From assembly GCF_024606225.1 (NCBI RefSeq), contig NZ_JAGRPU010000007.1, forward strand, positions 121,745 to 185,744: a DNA stretch of 64,000 nucleotides, read 5' to 3'. The DNA is from Endozoicomonas sp. ISHI1. Lineage in GTDB: Bacteria > Pseudomonadota > Gammaproteobacteria > Pseudomonadales > Endozoicomonadaceae. Made by a program: the position numbers and the translations under genes. The notes under the pieces are model-generated. The model was not told the DNA's origin and ran no database searches. It saw nothing but the letters and a program-made list of their open reading frames with translations. Shown here one piece after another: positions 36,401 to 45,978 of this stretch (its first letter is position 1; each line of letters opens with the position of its first letter).

Positions 36401-39400
36401 CACTCCGGAAAGAAGACATCCTATTCAGGAGCCAGGCCGGGAACACAGAACTTCAGAACCTTCAAAGGAATCTTGACTTTTATGTCGAAAATGTGAGCAG
36501 CCGAGCCGCAACAAGACAGTCAAGTATACTCAAAATTATAGAGGACAAGCTGCACATCTACGACTTTGTCCGCGAAGAGGCTGATGAAAAAGGCGGGGCT
36601 TTCGTGGCTAAACTGGCCAATGATCTGGGAATAATATTCAGAAGAAAAGCCTACCTGCCTGAAAAAAAGTATGTTCTTGAAAAAAATATTTTGGCATTAA
36701 TGGAAGAAGTAGACGAAGCCTTTGGCGATGAAGATGTCAGAAGAAGCAGAAACAATGAAATCGCTCATCAACTCAACATTAAGTCCTATGAAGATGACGC
36801 CGGTATAAACGACCAGAATATTTTAATTAAAGAAAAACTCCAAGAGCTTTATGAAGAAGTTCCCAAAGTAGGTGTTACCACCGTTAATGAGCATATCGCA
36901 GCCATTGAAGGTGAGCTTGACAGACAAATGGCTCGCCTGGGACCTAAACCCCGATACGTTCTTGATCGCGAGGTAGCCAGCGCCAGACAAACAATACAAC
37001 AAGCTGAAAGTGAACTGGCAGCCGTTCATCGCAGGCTGATTGCTGTTAGTGGCAAACACCTGTTATTTGCGGGTCAACCTGCTGACCTCCGGGATCTCCT
37101 GGATGAAGAGAACATGGCTCTCAATCAGGCAATGAAACAAGTTCAGATCGAGTTGGATCTGGCTGCTGTTGACGAACAAACCTCTGAGGAGCGATTAAGG
37201 GACTTCAGTCATTTCCTGCGGGGATACGGCAGAGAAAGACAAGGTGAAATCCTTAATGAACTGAATGCCAAAACAGGTCTGAGCATCCAGATAAAGGATG
37301 AATTCGGTTCAGTGGAAAACGCTCTTTACTGTATTGGCCTTGCCAATACAGATTCTCATGTTCAGAACGAAGATAATGAAGCATTGGGTGAACTGTTTTT
37401 AGCCAAGAGAAAGTACTTTCAAATCAGGAAATTCGTAGATCAGCACTACATAAAAAGCAGTGATTTGGTGAATGCACAGATTGAACAGTGGAATGCAAAA
37501 GAAAAGCTGGAGCTTAAAGAAAAGGAGATGATCGATCCTGGCGACATCGATCAGAAAGCTAAAACCCTGCATATGAACGAAATGGACAGGCTGGGCTTAA
37601 TCTTGAAGCAGGCAAGTGATGCTGTATCAAAAGCACAAAAAGCTCTGGTGGATCATCATGAAGCGGCGCTTGACGCCACTGAAGAAGCTGCGGGTCTCAA
37701 ACCAGACTCCACTGACACCTGTGAACACCGGATTAGTGCCCTGCTAGAAAAACTTTTACAGCTGGGCGGGTATGATGGTAATGGCGGCAAGATCCGTCAA
37801 CTGCTTAAGGAACGGCTTCACCTTAGAAGTGAGATTGGAGCCAGGAAAGCAGACATTGGGAGAATGAGGGAAGTCCTGAAGGCTGCAGAAAAAGCTGTCG
37901 AAAATGATGGCGGTCCCTTCCAGTTCTCGCCGAGACAGGTCAATGTTCTGGCCGATATGAACACCTTCACGCAGCAGCACTCTCTCAAGCAACAAGCTCT
38001 GGATGCCGCACTGGGTCTGACGGAATCAGCATTCAGCAGCGGTAAGACAATACCCTGCCTGACAACTTTCGATTTTGACGATGAATTTGCACCGATTCGC
38101 TTGCAGGCACTGGTCGGGGACGACATGACATTTAATCAGGCCAGCCGGATTGTGAAAGTCTTTAAAAACCTGAAGATGAGCTTCCCTGTCGGGCCCTTGG
38201 AAGGTGAGTCACAGAATATCATTGAACAAGTCCAGTTTCTGGCGCACAGGGCCAGGAATGAGTTGAAAACAGGGGCTCAACAATACGACGATGAAATACG
38301 TGGCATGGGCAAAAGAGCCATTCACTTCGTCGAGCATGGGCCAGGGGACCTGAAAAGCTTCTCTGAATATTTTGCTGCCCGTACTGCCAGCGGTAACAAA
38401 ATCTTAGCCCTGCTGCGTGAAGGACTGATCAGCAAGACTGAACTTGAGAACTACATGAAGGCCATCAGAGGTGTCGACGGTTATCAGACAGTGGCTGAAT
38501 TTGAGCACTTCCTTGGTTATAAACACAACGTCAAGGTGCCTGGGTTCAGGAAGTTTGTCCAGATGCTGTCTGACAGGGGTGTTGAGGAATTCATACAGAA
38601 TACCTTCGCTCCTGTGACTGCGACCGGCCCGGCGGGTATGAAAGAATCTGTTGCCGGCATGAGAGACTACGCAGTCGCTGTCATCGCCAACTATGTTCTT
38701 GATGATATTGCCTTTGATAACGGTCGCAGGACGGCAGCATTCCTGACCAATATTCAGGATACCCTGACACCTTACGCTCACGCTGCCGGACTATCTGAAT
38801 CAGAACTGACCAAGGCTATCTACGATAGATTAATGCAGGCCCGTGCCGCAGCGGTTGAGCACCAGCTAACTGATTACTGGGTCAAACCTTCAGCCTTCCT
38901 GCTACAGGCTGTCACCTGGTACTACTCCAGCTACAAACCGCTACTGGTGACCCATACCACCGGGCAGGCTGCCAGGCTATCACTCTCTAACATGTCGTTC
39001 CTCTATCTTCTGGATCTGACCAACAGGGGTGATTACCTGCACAGAATGCTCACACCGTTCGAGCACTGGCTGGAACGCTATGGCGTTGATCCAGACCGAA
39101 CCGGACAATATGCCTACCACAGCGGAATTGAACAAGTTTCTGAAGTGCGCGGGCTGGCCATGCCATTAGGTAAAGCTGCTTCCTCAGCCATTCTGCTGAG
39201 AATCGGCTCCATGCTGTTTGCCCGACAGTACAACGCCAACCCGCACAGGTATCGCAGCATTTCCCGTCTGGTGCCCGAAATAGCGAAATCCTTGGGTTCC
39301 GGACAAGGGGTTCAGGTACCGCTGCTACACAGGATCACACCAGAAAAAGTGAAAACTCTGGCCTCTGCCACAGCCGGTCTGGTGCTGGGTCCGGTAGCCA

Positions 39401-39897
39401 CGGTCGGGACATACGCCCACGGTCTTTTATCTGGATTTACCTATGCCCAAACCTTCGGATTCGCGCTGGCGTCAAGTCTCACTTTCGACTTCTTTATGAA
39501 CGACAACAAGATGCTCACCCAATGGCTGGCTGGGCCTCTGGGCCGTAGTCTTGACAAGATTAATCGCTGGACAGGCGTAGGCGAAGCGCAAGATAAATAT
39601 GCGAAACGTACGGCTATTGCTTCGCCTCAACGCTTTGGTGAAACCGATGAAGCCTATGCAAACCGTGTTCAAGCCAACAACACGATGTATGGCTGGACTC
39701 GACACGAAAATTATCTGCAGTTTCGTGAGCGCCGTGATCGCACCATGAAGATGTACGGGAATGGCTGGGAGAAATACTTCAAGGAAAATGTGCCTAAATG
39801 GTCGTTCTCCCATGCAGAAAGTATTCCTTACTTCTACACTCTGGGTGCCTTCTACAATAAGCAACAGGACGATGATCAAAAAGTTCATGGCCATTAA
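33424..39897 (+). CDS. Array copy 7, giant secreted coiled-coil protein (2157 aa, longest copy)
   Basis: The signal peptide is residues 1-28. The N-terminal and middle regions pair it with copy 6. It retains both IExQLG units (about 650-675 and 692-718), the DIDAQLNQLLQRIE segment and the NAQCC cysteine pair (about 828-831). PRYVLDRE is at 1176-1183, the C-terminal region starts near 1497 and the hydrophobic hairpin is at 1983-2025. From about residue 1755 to 2000 the DNA is nearly that of copy 8, although the middles of the two genes are of different type. The GGLAMPLG motif of the C-terminal region is changed to RGLAMPLG. It ends in the short tail form DDDQKVHGH. Of the complete copies, this one has lost least of the middle region. 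Confidence 0.97.
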   Translation: MIHSHPNVLSLTVAIAISSSIISTQALADRKLQTKSVNFLANGHEEYTHSEVMVRPTIGLDKQPIPKCYTTTYPYQAEDRVDYDLPTIGFTKVLYEIHGGASSVDLFETDENNAAQKYTKILKVGDEAVFRFTHNLEEKELFIEVRAGMTDQDSVKAVRAKCPGLYGLEPLTKIAPPLGLAKLLEAAYDRTGNLGTGDHYVPLATIEVEKVEVNGRSFMRLIASGDQPPELQRLGQSLFVNDEALMAAATSAYFQVHVLGGDLQQQALNELLAHSKPVGYVVHVGDDAQVSAVPAGYPKLEVAETPGEVIVFHGQKLNPRDTAFVEKLHNLWKEAEGNNLAPAWVTKINIFRVKSFQHVIRSRQMALLEEFVARHNAEVSKNQPTTLTNEDRVSGRALAFYEYLQQALATADQDRAITVLEFEFTLEHIRAASSAITPTWLQIQLTKHFSFKPLLRDFLSHQNVVQGIMGLVPVVDESQLDVSYDNDRFAFKVLSDMTRQLIKSDSKLIDQLKRERKLTQVNNHLKIMLGKATAIEKQKLIVLQLKYQAEHDLRQLHGVSERQQSLLREFRQKVERIPGLEKQIRNARAEATKARNARLAEELGIEDWDDCQSLEKQARLISIKIHAINKALATTGQPEGESIETTLPALERQLGIIKIDEKDLDARFQCIQERLRQHPVEPYDAVFRETMAIAERQLGLVPENEDDLVARQRDILQAIQQQHKQRIVQIYERLQHQKTRRDAETKASYATIAEHLNLQNFDRNVDIDAQLNQLLQRIETLNAQLQSKHILNLQQKNLFDRLQSLNTQGTTLGKDQEHLLQKIQALNAQCCMEEPDVKTEQDGLALILRIRLDEDSTTEEDNALKTAMYQRFSSLQYLEEELKDIRTPGHPKAMPVVLEKLSDVEKALDMDDLNSEDDVYYRRNVISEEIQTRMTKVRQQEEEVALKMLKTVEDILKIEVNNGDDKTARLDRVRTKLDSGEVSESTVDTIKHSLRKEDILFRSQAGNTELQNLQRNLDFYVENVSSRAATRQSSILKIIEDKLHIYDFVREEADEKGGAFVAKLANDLGIIFRRKAYLPEKKYVLEKNILALMEEVDEAFGDEDVRRSRNNEIAHQLNIKSYEDDAGINDQNILIKEKLQELYEEVPKVGVTTVNEHIAAIEGELDRQMARLGPKPRYVLDREVASARQTIQQAESELAAVHRRLIAVSGKHLLFAGQPADLRDLLDEENMALNQAMKQVQIELDLAAVDEQTSEERLRDFSHFLRGYGRERQGEILNELNAKTGLSIQIKDEFGSVENALYCIGLANTDSHVQNEDNEALGELFLAKRKYFQIRKFVDQHYIKSSDLVNAQIEQWNAKEKLELKEKEMIDPGDIDQKAKTLHMNEMDRLGLILKQASDAVSKAQKALVDHHEAALDATEEAAGLKPDSTDTCEHRISALLEKLLQLGGYDGNGGKIRQLLKERLHLRSEIGARKADIGRMREVLKAAEKAVENDGGPFQFSPRQVNVLADMNTFTQQHSLKQQALDAALGLTESAFSSGKTIPCLTTFDFDDEFAPIRLQALVGDDMTFNQASRIVKVFKNLKMSFPVGPLEGESQNIIEQVQFLAHRARNELKTGAQQYDDEIRGMGKRAIHFVEHGPGDLKSFSEYFAARTASGNKILALLREGLISKTELENYMKAIRGVDGYQTVAEFEHFLGYKHNVKVPGFRKFVQMLSDRGVEEFIQNTFAPVTATGPAGMKESVAGMRDYAVAVIANYVLDDIAFDNGRRTAAFLTNIQDTLTPYAHAAGLSESELTKAIYDRLMQARAAAVEHQLTDYWVKPSAFLLQAVTWYYSSYKPLLVTHTTGQAARLSLSNMSFLYLLDLTNRGDYLHRMLTPFEHWLERYGVDPDRTGQYAYHSGIEQVSEVRGLAMPLGKAASSAILLRIGSMLFARQYNANPHRYRSISRLVPEIAKSLGSGQGVQVPLLHRITPEKVKTLASATAGLVLGPVATVGTYAHGLLSGFTYAQTFGFALASSLTFDFFMNDNKMLTQWLAGPLGRSLDKINRWTGVGEAQDKYAKRTAIASPQRFGETDEAYANRVQANNTMYGWTRHENYLQFRERRDRTMKMYGNGWEKYFKENVPKWSFSHAESIPYFYTLGAFYNKQQDDDQKVHGH
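38690..39420 (+). repeat. Near-identical tract shared with copy 8 (44756-45486)
   Basis: At an offset of 6,066 bp the two copies agree almost base for base, for example around 38941-39000 and 39181-39330. Residues found only in these two copies include LLVTHTTGQAARL, SSAILLRIGSMLF, NANPHRYRS and EIAKSLGSGQG. Confidence 0.85.
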
Positions 39898-40035
39898 GGG
39901 AAATAACCACTCAGTCCAGATTTCTAACTGAAACAGTGACCCGCTGACAGCCACGAGCGATTAGAAGTCGCTTCCTCGCCTGCTGTGGCAATCACTTTTC
40001 ACAGTAATAAAAATACTCAGCTCTGAGGCAGTAGA
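39898..40035 (+). promoter_or_regulatory. Spacer 7-8 with conserved leader and RBS of copy 8
   Basis: The first 45 bp match the spacers after copies 1 and 3 (GATTTCTA, then CTGAAACAGTGACC). In the usual CAGCCATGAGCGA element the ATG is lost (CAGCCACGAGCGATTAG). AGCGA and TCGCT around 39955-39972 can pair. ACTTTT faces AAAAAT, with one mismatch. The RBS GAGG is at 40025-40028. Confidence 0.6.
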
Positions 40036-43000
40036 ATGAGATATTTTCGCCCCAATGCATTAAGCCTTGCAGTGGCCATAACCATCAGCTCTTCCGTCAT
40101 TGGTACACAGGCACTGGCCGATCGCAGGCTGCAGATAAAATCTGTCGATATTCAGGGCAATAGACATACGGAGTTTACCCAGAGCGAGGTCATCGTTAAG
40201 CCAACTTTAGGAGATGACCAGCAGCCAATACCCAAAACCTTTACCACCACTTACCCTGACCAGACTGAAGTCAGAGCGGGCTACGACATTCCTTCTGAAG
40301 GCTTCACGGACATTCTTTCTGGCATTGAGGGTGGTGTTGCCAGTATTGATCAGTTTGCAACAGACGAGAATGACGTTGCTCAGAAGTACAGCAAAATCCT
40401 GAAGGTGGGAAATGAGGGGGTCTTCAGATTCACCCATAACCTTGCAGAAGAGAAACTGCTTATCGAAGTCAGAGAGAGTATGACCCATCAGGATTCAATC
40501 AGGACTGTTCGGGCTCAATTAGGGGGCACCTGGAGATTAGAACCGTTTACTGGCATTGCCAGCACCGATCATCTGGTGGGAGTGCTGAAAGGGGCGAATA
40601 AAAGGGCAGGCAAACTTGGCGAAGCTGATCACTATGTTGCCCTTGCCATCCTCGAAGTAGACAAGGTTGAAGTGAACCGGCGCACTTTCATGCGTCTCAT
40701 CGCCGCAGCAGATCAGCCTCCTGAACTTCAGCGTCTGGGTCAATCACTTTTTGTTAATGATGAGGTGCTTTTGGCAGCAGCCACCTCCGCCTATACCCAG
40801 GTTCATGTTCTCGGAAAAGATTTACAACAGGGCATTCTGGATGATCTTTTGTCATACCATAAACCCGTCGGCTATGTTGTTCACGTCGAGGATGAGACAC
40901 AGGCTTATCCTGTACCTGCTGGTTATCCAAAACTGGAAGTAACAGAGACTCCGGGAGAGATTATTGTTTTCCGTGGTCAGAAACAGAATCCGACCGATGT
41001 CGCTTTTGTGGAAGGTCTCTATTACATCTGGGATAAATTTGGCTGCAATGCCCCCACTCCTTATACAACAGCACGAGTTAAAAAAGACAAGGTCAAAAGC
41101 TACAAGTACGTTATTCGAAGCAGGCAAATGGCAATGCTGGAGGAGTTTTCTGCACAGCAAAATGCTGGACTTGACTCAGGTGAACAATACGATGATAAAG
41201 TGGCAACGCTTGCGTACTATGAACATCTTCAGCAGGCATTGACCAGTGCTGCTTCAGTTGGAGCAGATGAATTTAAATTCACAATACCGCACGTCGGATT
41301 TACTTCGTTCTACTTCATGCCAACCTGGATGCATATTCAGTTCGTAAAACACTTCGGCTTCAAACCTGCGCTAAGAAATTTTCTGACTAGCTGGCATTTT
41401 GTTCAGGATATTCACGAAGTTATACCCAGCTTCAACAATATCTATAACAAATATTTTTATGATGATCCTGCCAGCGATTCTTTTGACAAAGGCGGTAACT
41501 TTGTTTCCAAAGTCATTGGCGACTTTGCCGGGCAGCTGATTGAGATGGAAAACGAGCTGGCAGAAAAACAAGCCGGACACATCGGCCAGAAAATCCATGA
41601 AATCAAACAACCGGTTGCCGCAACATCAATTGCCTCAACATCGTTTGCTGCAACAGGACAGCCCGGGGAAGAAGCTTTAGAAGAAGAACAGGCGGCCATT
41701 GAAAGCAAGCAGGATATGGCTTCAGACGATGAAAACGATCCGTATACCCGCAAGCAGTCGCTTCAACAGCAGTTGCGTCAACTAAAAGCAGAACTGGCCG
41801 ATCGGGAACAGGTAATCGAGAATAGTCTGGCTGACATTGAAAGTCAGCTCGGTCTGACCCCGGATCACGAAAAGAGCCCGGAAGTCCGTTTTCAGGCCAT
41901 TAAGCAACAAAATAAGAAACAGATAGCTACGATCGTACTACAACAGCAACATCTTCAGCACCATCTTCAGAACCATATTCAGCAACATTTCCAGCACCAT
42001 CTTGAGCAACAAGGCAGCAGAACAAATCTTGAAAAAGAAGATGAAATCAGGGCCCGCTATGCAACCATCGCCGCACATTTAAACATTCAGGATCTCGATA
42101 GCAATGCAGGTGTTGACGCTCAAGAAGAATATCTGCTTCAAAAGCTTAAGACAATGGATGCTCAAAATAAACGCCTGCTTCAGAGAGTTAAGAGACTTAA
42201 TAATCGAAAAGATTTAGAGGATTCTTACACCAGGGCGAGAAAAGACGCTCTGGCTGCCGTTCTTGGTATTGATCCAGGTAAAGACAGCAAACTGAAAGAC
42301 CGCGACACACTGGAAAGAACGGTATATTTCAAGCTCTTCAAGCTTGCAAGGCTGCAAAAGGAACTGGATGACATCAAAACACCCGGCCACCCCAAAGCTA
42401 TGCCTGAAGTCCTGGAGACACTGAGTAACGTGGAAAAAGCCCTGGAGAGGGATCCCCCCGGTAAAGAGTTCGATGTCTATCTCCGTCGCAAGCATATTTC
42501 TGAAGACATGCAGAGATTTATCAGGGAAGCCAGACAACGGGCAGATGAAGAAGCCCTGGATATACTGGATGCCGTAGAAAGAATACTCAACCTCGAAGTC
42601 AACAAAGAGGATGACAAAACAGCAAGACTCAGCAGAATTCATAGAATACTTGACGCCGATAATCTCTCAGATGACATACTGAATGATATAGACATTACCC
42701 TTTGGACACACAATGGCAAGGCTCTTGACGAGAAGGACCTCAAACTCAAAAGACTCCTTGCGCATCTTCATTATAAAGTCGAAGACCAGGGTCCGAATAA
42801 GCAAGCCACAGAACAACAGACCAGGCTGCTGGACGATGTAGAAGCAATACTTACCCTCGCAATGAATGAAGCGCAAAGCAGAGCAGCAAGACTTGCCCTG
42901 TTTGATGAAATAATTAAAGTCGATAATCTCTCAGATGGCACACTGGATCTGATAGATCAAACCGTCTGGAAACAAGACAGCGCAAATCTGGACGATAGGG

Positions 43001-45978
43001 CTCTCAAACTCAAGAAGCTTGGTGTGAGTCTTACCTATAAAGTTGAAGATTCGTATCTGGATGCGCTAAGCGATGCACGACAGAACAAAATGCTTGAAGC
43101 TATAGAGATAGAGGTGGATATCTACCTTCGTCGATGCCTTGCTGCTGAACAAAGGGGCATGGCCTTCACTGCCAAACTGGCCAGTGATCTGGATGTGGCA
43201 TTTGAAGAAGATGCCAACCTGATTGAACAGAAGGACGCCCTGATAGCGAAAATTTGGGTGTTAATTGATGAAGTAAACCAGGTCTACGAGGATGAAAGTG
43301 TCAAAAGGGCCAGAAACAATGAAATGGCCTATCAGCTCAATATTAAGGATTACAAGGAAGATGCCACTATCGACGACCAGAACCGTTTGATTGAAGCAAA
43401 ACTCCTGCAGCTGGATAAAGAAGTTTTCAAGGCGGATCAGCCTACCGTTGATGAGCGAATCGCAGCTATTGAAGATGAGCTTGACAAGCAAATGGCTCGG
43501 CTGGAGCCTAAACCCCGGTACGCTCTTGACCGTGAGGTAGCCATGACCAGGCGAACAATAAAAGAAGCTGAAAGTGAGCTGGAGGCGGCTAATCACAATC
43601 TGGACGCTATCCTTCGCGAACAGGTGGTATTTTCAGGTCGTACTGACGCCCATCCTGCTGCCTTGGATGAAGACGAAAAAGCACTCAATCAGGCAATAAA
43701 AAAAATTCAGACCAGATTGGCTCCGCCCGCAGATGATGAGCAAACCTCTGACACCAATCAAGGACGCAGTACTGCCCTGAGAAACAAACGGTTACAACCG
43801 GGCGGTGATCACGCTGATGCCGACAAGATCTGGCAACTGCTTCAGGAACAGGCCAGTCTGGAAGCTCAGATTGAAGGCAGGAAAGCAGACATTGGAAGAA
43901 TGAAAAAAGTCCTGAAGGCTGCCGAAGAAGCCGTCGAAAATGACGGCACCCCCTCCCAGTACACGCCGATACAGGCAAAAATTCTCGACGATCTCCACAC
44001 ATTCGCGCAGCAGCACCCTCTCAAACAACTAGCTCTGCAAGCTGCAAATGGTCTGGCAGAATTAGCATTAGAAAACGGTAAGGAAATACCCTACTTTCCG
44101 ACTATTGATTTTGACGACGAATTTGCACCCATTGGCTTGCGAGCAATGGTCGGAGACAAGCTGACGTTTGAACAGGCCAGTTGGATTGTGGAAGTTTTCA
44201 AAAACCTGAAAACGACCTTTCCTGAACCTCCTTTCGAACCTGCAGAAGATCATCCGCCCCTGAGTGTCCCGTACACAGTCCTGCGGCTGACTTACGCGGC
44301 CAGGCACGGAATAGAAAGAGGGGCACAAGAATACGACGACAGAATTCGCAGCATGGGCTCAGCAGGCATTCACTACATCGAGCATCTACCAGGAGTTCTG
44401 GCAGGCGTTCTGAAAAGCTTCCCGGAATACTTTGCTACCCGTTCTGCCAGTGGTAACAAGGTCATCGCTTTGCTGCGTGAAGGACGGATCAGCAAGACTG
44501 AGCTTGAGAACTACATGAAGGCCATCAGAGGTGTCGACGGTTATCAGACAGTGGCTGAATTTGAGCACTTTCTTGGCTACAAACACGGCATCAAGGTGCC
44601 TCACTTCAAGAGTGCTATCCAGATGCTGTCCGACAAGGGTGCTGAGGAATTCATGCAGAGTGCCTTTACTCCAGTGACCTTGACTGTGACTGGCCCGGCA
44701 GGCATGAAAGAGTCTGTTGCCGGCATGAAAGAGTACGCAGTTGCTGTCATCGCCAACTATATTCTTGATGATATTGCCTTTGATAACGGTCGCAGGACGG
44801 TAGCGTTTCTGACCAATATTCAGGATACCCTGACACCTTACGCTCATACTGCCGGACTATCTGAATCAGAACTGACCAAGGCTATCTACGATACATTAAT
44901 GCAGGCCCATGCCGCAGCCGCTGAGCGCCAGCTAACTGATTACTGGGTCAAACCTTCAGCCTTCCTGGTACAGGCTGTCACCTGGTACTACTCCAGCTAC
45001 AAACCGCTACTGGTGACCCATACCACCGGGCAGGCTGCCAGGCTATCACTCTCTAACATATCGTTCCTCTATCTTCTGGATCTGACCAACAGGGGTGATT
45101 ACCTGCACAGAATGCTCACACCGTTCGAGCACTGGCTGGAACGCTATGGCGTTGATCCAGACCGAACCGGACAATATGCCTACCACAGCGGAATTGAACA
45201 AGTTTCTGAAGTGGGCGGGCTGGCCATGCCATTGGGTAAAGCCGCTTCCTCAGCCATTCTGCTGAGAATCGGCTCCATGCTGTTTGCCCGACAGTACAAT
45301 GCCAACCCGCACAGGTATCGCAGCATTTCCCGTCTGGTGCCCGAAATAGCGAAATCCTTGGGTTCCGGACAAGGGGTTCAGGTACCGTTGCTACACAGGA
45401 TCACACCAGAAAAAGTGAAAACCCTGGCCTCTGCCACAGCCGGTCTCGTGCTGGGTCCGGTAGCCGCGGTCGGGGCATACGCCCACGGTCTTTTATCCGG
45501 GTTTACCTATACCCAAACCTTCGGATTCGCTCTGGCATCGAGTCTCACTTTCGACTTCTTTATGAACGACAACAAGATGCTCACTCAATGGCTGGGTGGG
45601 CCCCTGGGACGTAGTCTTGACAAGATCAACCGCTGGAGAGGCGTGAGTGAAACGGAAACGGACTATGTGAAACGTACTGCTATTGCTACGCCTCAACGCT
45701 TCAATGAAACGGATGAACAGTATGCGAACCGTGTTAAAGCAAACAACGTGATGCATGGCTGGACGCGGAACGAGCATTATCTTCAGTTCCGTGAACGACG
45801 TGATCGCACCATGAAGATTTATAAGCATGGCTGGGAGAAATACTTCAGGGAAAATGTACCTAAATGGTCATTCTCCCACGCTGAAAGTATTCCTTACTCT
45901 TATACTCTGGGAGCCTTCTATGAATTGATAGTAGAGCCAAAAGGACTACAGCACCTGAGAAGACACCAGCTGCCGTGA
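40036..45978 (+). CDS. Array copy 8, giant secreted coiled-coil protein (1980 aa)
   Basis: The signal peptide is residues 1-28 (MRYFRPNALSL, cleavage after ALA). The middle carries a unique Ala/Thr/Ser-rich stretch (about 527-541) and a Gln/His repeat at 636-659. The 90-residue unit is duplicated (about 837-926 and 927-1014). The core motif is PRYALDRE at 1160-1167. Coiled coil after the core is much shortened: DDEQTSD runs into the NQGRSTALRNK segment near 1240, an in-frame deletion. The C-terminal region starts near 1305, with a 12-bp duplication GVLAGVL near 1453, and the hydrophobic hairpin is at 1801-1843. The tail LIVEPKGLQHLRRHQLP is unrelated to the other tails, and its antisense strand reads as hydrophobic protein, so the 3' end seems replaced by foreign DNA. 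Function is unknown. Confidence 0.97.
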   Translation: MRYFRPNALSLAVAITISSSVIGTQALADRRLQIKSVDIQGNRHTEFTQSEVIVKPTLGDDQQPIPKTFTTTYPDQTEVRAGYDIPSEGFTDILSGIEGGVASIDQFATDENDVAQKYSKILKVGNEGVFRFTHNLAEEKLLIEVRESMTHQDSIRTVRAQLGGTWRLEPFTGIASTDHLVGVLKGANKRAGKLGEADHYVALAILEVDKVEVNRRTFMRLIAAADQPPELQRLGQSLFVNDEVLLAAATSAYTQVHVLGKDLQQGILDDLLSYHKPVGYVVHVEDETQAYPVPAGYPKLEVTETPGEIIVFRGQKQNPTDVAFVEGLYYIWDKFGCNAPTPYTTARVKKDKVKSYKYVIRSRQMAMLEEFSAQQNAGLDSGEQYDDKVATLAYYEHLQQALTSAASVGADEFKFTIPHVGFTSFYFMPTWMHIQFVKHFGFKPALRNFLTSWHFVQDIHEVIPSFNNIYNKYFYDDPASDSFDKGGNFVSKVIGDFAGQLIEMENELAEKQAGHIGQKIHEIKQPVAATSIASTSFAATGQPGEEALEEEQAAIESKQDMASDDENDPYTRKQSLQQQLRQLKAELADREQVIENSLADIESQLGLTPDHEKSPEVRFQAIKQQNKKQIATIVLQQQHLQHHLQNHIQQHFQHHLEQQGSRTNLEKEDEIRARYATIAAHLNIQDLDSNAGVDAQEEYLLQKLKTMDAQNKRLLQRVKRLNNRKDLEDSYTRARKDALAAVLGIDPGKDSKLKDRDTLERTVYFKLFKLARLQKELDDIKTPGHPKAMPEVLETLSNVEKALERDPPGKEFDVYLRRKHISEDMQRFIREARQRADEEALDILDAVERILNLEVNKEDDKTARLSRIHRILDADNLSDDILNDIDITLWTHNGKALDEKDLKLKRLLAHLHYKVEDQGPNKQATEQQTRLLDDVEAILTLAMNEAQSRAARLALFDEIIKVDNLSDGTLDLIDQTVWKQDSANLDDRALKLKKLGVSLTYKVEDSYLDALSDARQNKMLEAIEIEVDIYLRRCLAAEQRGMAFTAKLASDLDVAFEEDANLIEQKDALIAKIWVLIDEVNQVYEDESVKRARNNEMAYQLNIKDYKEDATIDDQNRLIEAKLLQLDKEVFKADQPTVDERIAAIEDELDKQMARLEPKPRYALDREVAMTRRTIKEAESELEAANHNLDAILREQVVFSGRTDAHPAALDEDEKALNQAIKKIQTRLAPPADDEQTSDTNQGRSTALRNKRLQPGGDHADADKIWQLLQEQASLEAQIEGRKADIGRMKKVLKAAEEAVENDGTPSQYTPIQAKILDDLHTFAQQHPLKQLALQAANGLAELALENGKEIPYFPTIDFDDEFAPIGLRAMVGDKLTFEQASWIVEVFKNLKTTFPEPPFEPAEDHPPLSVPYTVLRLTYAARHGIERGAQEYDDRIRSMGSAGIHYIEHLPGVLAGVLKSFPEYFATRSASGNKVIALLREGRISKTELENYMKAIRGVDGYQTVAEFEHFLGYKHGIKVPHFKSAIQMLSDKGAEEFMQSAFTPVTLTVTGPAGMKESVAGMKEYAVAVIANYILDDIAFDNGRRTVAFLTNIQDTLTPYAHTAGLSESELTKAIYDTLMQAHAAAAERQLTDYWVKPSAFLVQAVTWYYSSYKPLLVTHTTGQAARLSLSNISFLYLLDLTNRGDYLHRMLTPFEHWLERYGVDPDRTGQYAYHSGIEQVSEVGGLAMPLGKAASSAILLRIGSMLFARQYNANPHRYRSISRLVPEIAKSLGSGQGVQVPLLHRITPEKVKTLASATAGLVLGPVAAVGAYAHGLLSGFTYTQTFGFALASSLTFDFFMNDNKMLTQWLGGPLGRSLDKINRWRGVSETETDYVKRTAIATPQRFNETDEQYANRVKANNVMHGWTRNEHYLQFRERRDRTMKIYKHGWEKYFRENVPKWSFSHAESIPYSYTLGAFYELIVEPKGLQHLRRHQLP
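41947..42006 (+). repeat. Five 12-bp tandem units encoding QHLQ-like tetrapeptides in copy 8
   Basis: Units at 41947, 41959, 41971, 41983 and 41995 encode QHLQ, HHLQ, NHIQ, QHFQ and HHLE. The block has seven His residues in 20 positions and occurs in no other copy. Confidence 0.9.
42544..43077 (+). repeat. Tandem pair of about 90-residue helical units in copy 8
   Basis: The first unit reads VERILNL, DDKTARLSRI, NLSDDILNDID, DLKLKRL, HYKVED. The second reads VEAILTL, QSRAARLALF, NLSDGTLDLID, ALKLKKL, TYKVED. The same order and spacing show a duplicated domain. Confidence 0.8.
44392..44415 (+). repeat. In-frame tandem duplication, 2 x 12 bp, in copy 8
   Basis: Units 44392-44403 and 44404-44415 encode GVLA and GVLK. 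Paralogs have no such insertion before KSFxEYF. Confidence 0.75.
44756..45486 (+). repeat. Near-identical tract shared with copy 7 (38690-39420)
   Basis: This is the partner of the tract in copy 7. Outside it, copy 8 groups with copies 4, 9 and 10 by its duplicated middle unit and with copy 4 by its MR(Y/K)FRPNALSL start. Confidence 0.85.
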
